Below the pieces are notes generated by a model, which was not told where the DNA came from, did no database searches, and worked only from the letters and a program-made list of their open reading frames with translations. Of a DNA stretch of 64,000 nt, positions 55,392 through 64,000 are shown in pieces (position 1 is the first letter of the stretch; each line of letters starts with the position of its first letter). Made by a program: the position numbers and the translations under genes. Source of the DNA: Volutella citrinella (lineage: Eukaryota > Ascomycota > Sordariomycetes > Hypocreales > Nectriaceae); assembly GCA_034401135.1 (NCBI GenBank), contig JAWZSP010000009.1, positions 310,001 to 374,000 on the forward strand. Direction: 5' to 3'.

Positions 55392-57227
55392 CCTGGCGGT
55401 CCTCCAAGCGACTGTCGTGGGTAAGAGACGATGTCCGGGACTGCAAGTATCGCGATCTCAAAATCTGGGGTAGAAAAAAGCAACGGGGGTTGGTGGAAGA
55501 GGTTTCAAGGGAGGATCGATCCTGGTCAAGTGACCTCGGAGAAGTGGGGCGGTAATATTGAGCCGAGAAGCAGAAGATATAGGTGGCCCAATGCCGAGCA
55601 TGCCGGGTTATTTCCGCGGTGTGGAACAGAGGAAATTTTCATCCTTCCTTGACGTGTGAGGATGATTCATCGAATGGAGCGAGGGATATTTAAAAAAGTA
55701 CAGGTAAAGAATATACGAATATGACGTGCAGGCAAGATGGGATGTGCCGGCTGGGGTGGGAGGTGCCAGAGTTGGGATGCAGATGCAGTTTGAGGGCTAG
55801 TCACAGGGATGCGGAGGAGAAGACGACCAATAGTCAATAAATGAAATGTGATTAGCGATGCTGCTATTCTTAGACTCGAGAAACGGAAAGAGGTCAGGCG
55901 AGAGAAAGGTCGCGCTTCTTTGCGACGCACCAACGAGCGGCGGAAGACAGTAACGCACCTCTGGAGAGTGCTAGCCTGCACATGGCCAAAGCTTCGCGGC
56001 TATTCATCTACGTCGCAGCGCTTAACGGCAAGCCCAAATGCCGCAGGCATGGATGATGGTGATCTGAGAGGTGCCAGAGCTGGTGACCGAATGTCTTTCC
56101 GCCTGCCAACTCTCGAATAAATCCCACAAATGCGATAAATGCCGCATGTCGCTCGTGTAGCTAGAGTGACAATGCGTGCTATGCTACCTTGTTCCCGCGA
56201 CGAGGCCGTATTCTTCATTATGACGTCAATGTAGTGGCAGGCGACCTCACAAAGCCTTGATGCCGACAGCGAATCTACGCGGTACAAAGCTGTGATTACA
56301 AAGGCAGAAGGAGAGATTTTCTGACTCAGCATTGCTATTTATTGCCCAAAAGCGGAAGGAAGCGCGTGGCTGACTTGGCCAACCAGGCATGATAGACGCC
56401 ACGCGCTGCAAGTGACAGCCATTGCTTAGCTAGCCTGGACTAGACGAGCAGATGTTGCATGCAATTTGTCATCCAGCTGGAGTTCACTGCCCCATAAGGT
56501 ATTTCTAAACGGGCCGCGCTTATCGAGATCGCCAGAGCAGCAAAACCCCGCCATGCATCCGTGTCAGCATCCTCGTTGGACCGATTTAGCAACCAGTCAC
56601 ACCAGAGCCGGCCCGGGTAGAGGGGTAATAATGTGAGACATGATGGATTTCTGGAACACTACGATACCGCCACCGGGAAGCTAAATTCGCTCGTTGGCAG
56701 CGAGATACCCGCCGTGCCCGCTTACGAGGCTCTTTTTCATGCTACGCAAGCAGAGATGTGGGGTGTCGCCCTAGGGGAGAAGAGACAACAAGCCAAGCTT
56801 ACCAATAGCATCCCGCAAACGAGCACATGGCTTTGACGACATCGAATCAATGCAAGGGTTCCTCGCTATTGATGGCTTAGCCCGCACCCCCTCTTGCCGG
56901 TGCTACCCTGCCGACCCTGATAATTGTCAGGCCTCGAGATACCAGGCCGGGCCTGATTAGATGCAGCCGGGCAATGTATCCAGCCTCATTCATGGGATCC
57001 CACGGTGATATCCACCCTACTCCATCTCCAGGTGGGCCACAGCAACTGCCGGCCAGATCGACGTCACCCAATAGGTTGTGAAGCCCAGCGCCATGGGAGT
57101 GATAAGAGCGTCAGCTGCATTAGGGCAGGCAGGTCGCCAAACACTGAAAAGCTCTGGCAAGCCATGAGTCTTTTCCTGTCATCTTGTTCTTCTTGTTCTT
57201 CACCCATCTCCCAACATCAGATTCCTC
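55392..57227. other. Intergenic, 1.8 kb
   Basis: Divergent promoters of the HPP gene and the phosphatase gene. Open frames of up to about 110 codons are present without family features. Nothing else is seen. Confidence 0.5.
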
Positions 57228-58091
57228 ATGGACACGATGACGACGACGACGACAACAACAGCGCCGTTCAAGGCGACAATCCACCTCGTGCGACACGCCC
57301 AGGGCTTCCACAACCTCGGTGACGAGTTCTTCCACATCCAGGACCCCAAGTTGACGCCCTTGGGCAAGGAGCAGTGCAAGGAGCTGCGGGAAAAACACTT
57401 TCCGGACCAATCGAAAATATCCCTCGTCGTCGCCTCGCCGTTGACGCGCACCCTGCACACGGCCATGCTCGTCTTTGCACCCACACTGCAGCGACTCAAC
57501 GCCAGCAGAGTCATCGCCGTCCCCGATGCCCAGGAGATTACCGTCTACGCCTGCGACAAGGGCAGCGACCCCGATGTGCTGGCCGCCCTGGTCGAAGAAG
57601 AAGGCTGGCCGGTCGACCTTGGCTTCGTGCACGACGGATGGAACGACAAGTCGCCCGCTAGTCGATACGGTACCGCCAGCTCGTCGATTGAGATCCGCGC
57701 GCGAGCCACCCGACAGTTCCTCAAGGCCAAGGCCCGGGAGCTGATGCACCAGCTCCAGCAGGACGTCGAGATTGTGCTCGTCGCGCACGGCGGGTTGATG
57801 CACTTCTTGACAAACGACTGGGAGGGCGCCGCCAAGTTCTGCGGCACGGGCTGGCATAACTGCGAGACGCGCTCGTACGAGTTCCAGAGCTTTGATCTCG
57901 ACGCGGATGCCGCCCGGGCGGACCAGGCGTGGCTGGTTGAGACGCCGGAGAGTAGGAGTAAGCGAGGCCTCGAGCACCCGGCGCCCTCGGTAGAGGAGCA
58001 GAAGAGGCTGTACTGGAAGGCCATGGACGACTGGGAGAAGCAGGGCCTCCCGAGCCACACCTCGGTGGTTCCTCCCCAGAGCCGTCTGTAA
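57228..58091 (+). CDS. Histidine-phosphatase (phosphoglycerate-mutase-like) protein
   Basis: Intronless 287-residue cytosolic phosphatase of the branch-1 histidine phosphatase superfamily. A Met plus poly-Thr head (ACG/ACA run at about 57236-57262) precedes IHLVRHAQGFHN, with the phospho-accepting His23 in the RH(A/G) motif. LTPLGKEQCKELR follows, then VASPLTRTLHTAM with the third catalytic Arg/His neighbourhood, and the second catalytic His at about 187 in VLVAHGGLMHFL. RSYEFQSFD lies near the C-terminus. The tail is hydrophilic (SVEEQKRLYWKAMDDWEK). It could act on sugar phosphates, phosphoproteins or other phosphoesters; specificity cannot be read. A long antisense open frame here is a codon-composition shadow. 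Confidence 0.9.
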   Translation: MDTMTTTTTTTAPFKATIHLVRHAQGFHNLGDEFFHIQDPKLTPLGKEQCKELREKHFPDQSKISLVVASPLTRTLHTAMLVFAPTLQRLNASRVIAVPDAQEITVYACDKGSDPDVLAALVEEEGWPVDLGFVHDGWNDKSPASRYGTASSSIEIRARATRQFLKAKARELMHQLQQDVEIVLVAHGGLMHFLTNDWEGAAKFCGTGWHNCETRSYEFQSFDLDADAARADQAWLVETPESRSKRGLEHPAPSVEEQKRLYWKAMDDWEKQGLPSHTSVVPPQSRL

Positions 58092-59367
58092 TAGCCTCAA
58101 CGAAGCCCGGGGTGTTGGATCTCGGGCTGGGGCTGGTCGCCCTCCAAGTAAGTAAAACGGGATTACATAGGAAAAGGATAGGACATGGGAGTAAGGACTA
58201 GGAATCTGCGGGCTTTGTTAGACGAGATGGATCTGGCATCGTGGCAAACATGCCATCGTGCCCAAAATATGCGGCCTGTTTCGGGCACATGCTCACCGGA
58301 TCCAAGTGGGTGATGTAAAAGAATTCATAGCCTTGGGTGTGAAGATGAGGCAATCAGCCAGTGATCAAGACTCTACTCCAAACATCAGGATCACCCGAAA
58401 GCTTAGAGAAGTCCCGGCTTGCCTATCAGTGGCGGCTAGCTGGTTCAATCAGTGCTGACTTCAGCTGTGGATGGTTCGTTGCAGGCGTGGGCTGCCATGT
58501 CACACAAATGAGTTTGCATGAACTCAGCTACACAGTCGGATTGAAGCAATTATTGGGAAGCATCAACACCTATCACCTCAGCTGAAGCCCTTGTCACGCT
58601 GCCCCTGGAAAGGAGTATGTCGGATTGTGATTTCCGTCCGTATCTGGACTTCTTCCGAGCGAGTTTTTCGGTTCCCTCGGCCATTGTACAACAGCTGGCT
58701 CCCATCGCCATGCTGCTAAGGACGGCGACAGGGTCGGTTGCTTCTAGTATGCAAGGCTGACTAGGCGAGATGACTCGATGTTGGGCCTAGATCTGGTTCA
58801 AGAGATTAGAGTCTGCCGTGTTGATGTGTTTTGGGGTTGTATCCAAACAGGTGGTGGTTGGTACAGAGTATATTTGGCACGCGGCTAAGAAACTCCGAAA
58901 GCCACCCCGAAGTGGGCTGAGGGGGATAAAAGATGAAACAAAGGATAGTGGCACTTACATAGGCGTGAGCCAAATCGTTGCGATGTCCAGGAGCTCGACT
59001 GCGGTTTGGGTTGTGCTTTGAAGTGCGAAACTGAACGAGTCCGGATAGGAGGAAATGAAACTCGCTCATTGCTGATGTTGTTGGGGTCTGGAAGAGATTG
59101 TTCTTGGATAGCATGCTGATCATCTACTTGGCCTCGGAGCTATGCCTTCACCGTGACAACTGTGAAAGCATCCGCGACCAGGCTCCTCCATGGACGAGGG
59201 GCTCATTCGCAATGTCGAGATGTGTCGAGGGTCATGTAGCTTTTGAACGTCGCCGTTTTATCAAGCCCGGGGGTTGGCTTCTCAACGACAAACCAAGACA
59301 CATTGCATCCGCCACCTTCTAGAATAGTCTTTTTATTATTAGATTACAGTCTTTATCATTTCTCGTT
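58092..59367. other. Intergenic, no supported gene
   Basis: 3' regions of two convergent genes (phosphatase plus, rhodopsin-fold minus), with nothing recognisable between them. Confidence 0.5.
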
Positions 59368-60640
59368 CTATGTACTCTTATTATCTATTGGTATTTCTAT
59401 TAACTCGCCCTCGCTCCCGACGGCCTTGGATCTACCCTTTGAGGTATCTCGACCCGACTCTAAGCTCTGCAGGTAGAAATGTCCCAGCTGACTCCTCCCC
59501 GTGACCGAAGTTTGCGTATCATGGCGTCGCTGGATATCTCGCATAACAGCGTAGAAGAAGGATGTGTTTGCTACAATGCAAGCGCAAAGGATTTCGACGG
59601 CGGCCCACTACAGTAAAGGTCAGCTGCTGAATGTCTGCCACGGAGAAGGGCTGCCGTACAACTGATCGAGATTTCTGCGACAAGGAGTCACTCAAGATGA
59701 GAGGCAGACGCAAGGTGGTAATGATGATGACCACGCCGCCAATGCTGAATAGGAATCCAAGTTGGAATTTACTGTGGCATCGTCAGAAAAGAAGGCCATA
59801 GAGGATGTGAGGAATCCCACGTTTTGAGATCGAGTTGCACGGTGCGCAAAGTCGGAAATGGCAGGACGATAAGCGCAATGTCGGATACTATGTTGAGGAC
59901 GCCCATAGTGACCAAGTTTAGAACGGCGCGACTGCACGCAGGCCCTGTGTCGGCGTCAGCTTCAGGCTTTGTTTGAAGATTGCGTGGTTAAACTCACGTT
60001 CGCTCGCAGGGCCAAGTTTCCACATCCTGGAACCAGTGTTAGCCTTGTGTTGACGAGAAACGACATCACCGGTTTGGTCTTACAGGGACATTGGCTGACA
60101 CTCGGCAAGGGTGACAACCAGCACAGCGATGTAACTGGTGGCGACGAACCACCAGAGCACTCTCACGGCGATTTTGCCGTTGACAAATCGAGAGTAGAAG
60201 GACAGGAGGCTGAGTTTGAGACACCACAAACTAAAAATGTTAGCACCTATATCCAAGCGCGGGGTCCCTAAAGACGTCGGGTGGCTGTACAATAATGCGT
60301 AGGCGAGACGCGAGGGTATCAACAGCCGCAGCGAGGTCTCCCATGCATCCTCAAGAGCATCCACTGTCATCCCTTGGGCATTGGCGTCGTCCTCGGTCGG
60401 GATATTACGACGATTGGTCGGATTTAAGGCGACGGAGACGCAGATGCACGTTGTTCGAACAATGAGGGGCAGAAGCGAGATGGCCATCCACACGTCATCG
60501 GCGTGCCATGCCCGGTGGCACGTCTGGTGGACCTTGCATCGCCGGAAAGCTCTGTAGGCGCATCGGATTAGGATCAGCAGTCCGCAGATGGACGTGACTG
60601 TGATGTCGAAGGCGAGGTCGGAACCCAACGCCATGTCCAT
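59368..60640 (-). CDS. Fungal rhodopsin-fold integral membrane protein
   Basis: Six exons (60640-60291, 60230-60084, 60026-59998, 59944-59821, 59771-59660, 59607-59368) give 333 residues, and every phase closes. Family marks: the ADDVWMAISLLPLI loop after helix 1, KLSLLSFYSRF and RVLWWFVATSYIAVLVVTLAECQP in the centre. The pair VTMGVLNIVSDIALIVLPFPTL and FQLGFLFSIGGVVIIITTLRLPLIL follows, then the last helix with WAAVEILCACIVANTSFFYAV. These are hallmark segments of the fungal rhodopsin-domain family. A soluble tail of about 55 residues is cytoplasmic (RSQLGHFYLQSLESG). Exon 3 is only 29 bases. No CFEM domain. It is related in fold, not closely in sequence, to the protein at 11433-12714. Confidence 0.88.
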
Positions 60641-63600
60641 GTCTTGGGTCGATGGTGTCGATCACCCCCAGCACGATTAAGGGCGTTGGACATTGGGAAC
60701 AGGCCCGTGAACAGTTATTATGTATCCCTTCGGCCCCTGCCCTCAGCCGCACACATGTGCTCCGTATACATGCACAGGCACAGGCACCGGCACAGGCACA
60801 GGCACACAGACAAAGAAAGACCCCTACCTAGATCTACACTACTGCCCGTCTAGTCCGTGGCATTAGTAAAATCCAGACTATCGACCGCAATAAGCGCTAA
60901 AGCTGCTCGCTTCGTCGCGCAAGGTTTAGCATCTCCGGCCTAGCTCGAGGTCGCTTAGTTGCTTCAGGCCTAGTCGTCGAGCCGGCTCGTCTGAGAAGCC
61001 AACCTTCTGGCCAGCCTCACGAGTCATTGCCACCATTTTCACTCTGGGGTTCATGCACAACCCCATGCTTGGCGTCCTCGATGGCCTCTGTCACCTGCCC
61101 CTGGCCCCCACATCATGTGTCAAACCCATCTAGCGGCTGCATTGTTAGGACAAATAACATCTGAGAATCAGCCACATGGCTACACCAGCATCCAGGGCCG
61201 TGACTGGAACAGGAACACTTCCGCGGTGTCCAGGCCGTTTTCCCCTGTCGTGGCGCTCGAGATGCAGAAATGCGAGTCTTCCAAATCCCTGGGCTAACGC
61301 AAGTTCAAGGTGCTGGAATCCATCCCGCTGCTCTCCCGCTCGAGTCATGACTCGGCTTACCCCTGTGGCAACGGCAGTGTGACTTGAGAGAGAGGGCGCT
61401 AGTCGACAGGGCTGTCAGAACTGTACGGAGTAGCAGCAACGTCTTTGTCCAGCTGCCTCTTTGAGCGTGTCGAGGCCGCCACCATGTAACCGTGTCGTTC
61501 AACACCTCACACGAGCCAAATTACTCAATTCAATTCCTTTTAAATCAAATCAATTCACTTCGCACCCCTCCGTAGATCAAGTCAAGCCGTATTTTATTTC
61601 GAAGGCTGTTCTTGGTTTGGTTGAGCAAAGCGCTGTCGGGGATGATCGGCAATTCCTGCCTGATCCGGCATATCACGTGACTCTACGCTGTCGGTTGTAT
61701 AGCATATGAACTCAGATCGTCTTTAGGTATTTTCTCTCCGATTTTACCTGCAAGACTACCCCACTTCAATCGGACAAGATAGTCGATTCAATGCAAACCG
61801 ACATCCGCTAAACTGGATTAATCCAGCCAGGCCCCGTTCTGTTCGATTCACCCCTGGGGCTTCATGCCTTGGCTTGTGTGCGGCGTTGGTTCCAGTCCCC
61901 TGCCATTCGGTTCTCGGCTCCCAAGCGATCAGCGGGGTGTGCGACAGTGCGTAGGTAGTCAGGATGATGGATGAGCGACTGGAATGAACCGTTTGTAGCC
62001 ATGATTTGTACCGGTAGTACTATTTAGCCATTTAAACCGGACGGAGCTCTGAGGCTTCCCTTCAATCTCAATCTCAATCTCTCCTTACTTATCATGGACA
62101 ACCTCCGCGAGCAGGTAATATAATGTGTGACTACAATTTGCGTAGCCGTCCTCTGCTAAACATAGACACTCGCAGGGTTAGTGGCGGCGTGCGCACTTGG
62201 TTGGCGATGGCGTTTGCGCTCGGGGGTACGGAGGTACGTTATCGACATCCCGGACGGTTGGTAAGGACATGGTCAGAATGGTGGCGCTCTCGACGTCACC
62301 ACGGATTGCCATTAACGGTTGTGGTCAGATCCGTCTGGAAGGCTTGGTCAGCATGCGCCGTCACAAGGGCAGAGCATTGTCCACGTCGACGCCCGCACGC
62401 ATAGGACAGACAAAGAGGATTCAGTTGTGGAAAGCCAGGAGGAGCACCATGGCTTGCTCACCTGAAGGATATCTGTCCCGAAAATGATTGATTCCGCTCT
62501 CTCGCTATCCAAAACTGGAGCCGCCTCTATCCTGTCGCAAAATCACCGGGGGTCGGACGTGGTCCGGCAAATATCCGACAGTAGACCTGCTTTGGGAGAA
62601 GCGCAGGTCGGGCTTGTCGCCGGATCGCTATCCCAACACGGACCTCATGAGCGGCAATAGCAGCGGCCCCAGCTGTCTTCCCCGGTCCCTCCACACCATA
62701 ATTATTCCTCCACACATGTTCAAAACTTGGCCGCGGCCCGATGGCCGAGCTGACTAACTAGCAACGGTATACCCCGTGCGTAGTGCCAGGGGGGGGATAA
62801 TAAGACCTCCTTGGATCACGCCACACCGTCTCCACCCATATACCCTTGATTTCAGCCATGCTGCTAGCATCAAATCATGAACTGATCATGTCCTCGGACT
62901 GGCTAACTCGGTTTGGGCATTGGGAACCAGAACATGGGGAGACATGACACATCGGCTAACGTGTTACGTTTTGGTTCAGATCGAAGCTTGTCGGGGACAT
63001 TCCGTGGCTCCGCGCTTGAAATCTCCAACAGTCTGGCATGGCGATTCTGCAGACCCCGTTCGCAACTCTATCTCCCGTATCGCCAAACACGCAAGGCGTA
63101 ACCATGCTCAATCACGCCATAGCAAGGCTCCTCGACGTGACAGTGCGCCGAGTATATCTATTGAACTTCGCCCGCAGTCGATCTCTCCGTTCCTCCTTTA
63201 TCACATCACGGGATGGACGACTTTGTCTAAGCTATGAGCCGCCCGGGTCTACGGGCTCATCCCCGGTGCCGTATCGGCTCGCAAAATCGCTCAGCTTAGG
63301 GGCTCCAGTCATCTACTTGGAGCCTCAGAATAGGCAATGTCCTTTTATTACAACTGGCTGGCCTTGTTCTTCTGGAGACCAAATGGAGCCACTAACGTGA
63401 GCGAATTTTGCGAGCCGATACGATATCTATGTGCTTGCCGATTTCCGTGCTCCCCTTCAGATAGTGTCGAGCAGGCTTGGCGGCGATATTGCTATATTGA
63501 ACCGCCTGGGTGTATTGATATGGCCAGAAAATCAGCAGCTGCACTTCATCCGAGGAAAGCCGCAGCAGCTGTTGCAAGAGGAGCACCACAGCTGCAACCA

Positions 63601-63718
63601 CAGCCTGTGCCTATTCTACCTTTTGCGACCGCAGCCGGAGAACCGGCCTTAAGGCTCTTGAACAACTCGATGCCTGGCGTGGGCGCTTTTTGCAGCCGAG
63701 ACGGATGATCGGCCGTTC
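60641..63718. other. Gene-poor tract
   Basis: No gene supported over 3 kb. Short low-complexity runs occur (CAGGCA hexamers at 60771-60811; AATCTC repeats near 62070). The frames are short and lack family features. Toward 63500 the sequence becomes rich in CAG/AACAGC triplets before the terminal minisatellite. Confidence 0.5.
60771..60811 (+). repeat. CAGGCA hexanucleotide repeat
   Basis: About six imperfect CAGGCA units, one with a CCGGCA variant. Confidence 0.8.
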
Positions 63719-64000
63719 CAACGGCCGAGTCGATTGATGCAACAGCCTGGCGACCGGCTGGCTACTAGCAACAGCCCAATTGGTGGCCTAGCCAGCTAAT
63801 TCAGCAGCCCGTCCAACAGCCTAGCCAGCTTGGCTACTGGAAAGAAAGATCGCGTGCCTGGCTACTGGCAACAGGCCGACCGGTGGCCAGCCAGCTAATT
63901 GAAAGCCCAACCCGTGGCATCGACTGGTGGCACAACCAACTAATTGAAAGCCCGACCGGCCGGTAGCATCGGCTGGTGGCAGACCAGGGAGACCCAGCTA
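63719..64000. repeat. Minisatellite at window end
   Basis: Recurring short words TGGCTACT(A/G)GCAACAG, GGTGGC, AGCCAGCTAATT and GAAAGCCC(A/G)ACC in shifting order. These indicate a degenerate tandem minisatellite that runs off the window edge. Confidence 0.7.

Noticed and set aside
57120..58100. 326-codon open frame antisense to the histidine phosphatase
   Set aside because: It mirrors the strong third-position GC bias of the phosphatase on the other strand, has no family features and lacks splice or promoter support.
1..64000. tRNA, rRNA, CRISPR or intact transposon
   Set aside because: No T-arm plus acceptor-stem combination, rRNA-like tract, repeat-spacer array, transposase or reverse-transcriptase motif was found by eye; a covariance-model scan would be decisive for tRNAs.

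Overview
The window is nuclear DNA of a filamentous ascomycete (Pezizomycotina). The genes carry many short GT-AG introns of about 48 to 110 bases, and the families are typical of that group: Zn2Cys6 regulator, fungal rhodopsin-fold and RTA1 membrane proteins, HET domain, FunK1-type kinase, AA9 oxygenase. Sordariomycetes, probably Hypocreales, is my inference from the overall gene content and is not proven. I found no rRNA, tRNA, CRISPR or intact transposon.

Layout. 0.4-4.4 kb: a P450 and a secreted AA14-like copper oxygenase (both minus). 5.9-11.1 kb: a Zn2Cys6 regulator divergent from a Gfo/Idh/MocA dehydrogenase, followed by a small esterase. 11.4-15.4 kb: a rhodopsin-fold membrane protein and a small conserved unknown. 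15.4-19.3 kb: an amidohydrolase and a protein whose last 90 residues look like an H2A-type histone fold, with an apparent one-base frameshift just before it. 19.6-28.4 kb: a secretome block with an AA9 oxygenase carrying four 26-residue Cys/acidic repeats, a 1,039-residue secreted modular protein and a subtilisin. 28.4-30.4 kb: degraded genes, including a FunK1 kinase remnant. 30.6-36.6 kb: an MFS exporter, a D-amino-acid oxidase and an RTA1-type protein, with diverged tandem repeats between them. 38-40 kb: two small cysteine-containing secreted proteins (effector-like) in a gene-poor tract. 43-46.5 kb: a membrane-anchored propeller lectin-like protein and a multi-pass membrane protein. 48-52 kb: mitochondrial D-lactate dehydrogenase divergent from an alpha-arrestin-like protein. 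52.4-60.6 kb: HET protein, HPP-family membrane protein, histidine phosphatase and a second rhodopsin-fold protein. 60.6-64 kb: gene-poor, ending in a minisatellite.

The gene set fits a saprotroph or host-associated fungus with a rich secretome: two copper oxygenases, a protease, two small secreted proteins and one large secreted modular protein, plus exporters and self/non-self genes. I see no PKS, NRPS or terpene synthase, so this is not a classic secondary-metabolite cluster. Exon boundaries were placed by hand from GT-AG signals, frame and family similarity; for most multi-exon genes the summed exon length is an exact multiple of three.
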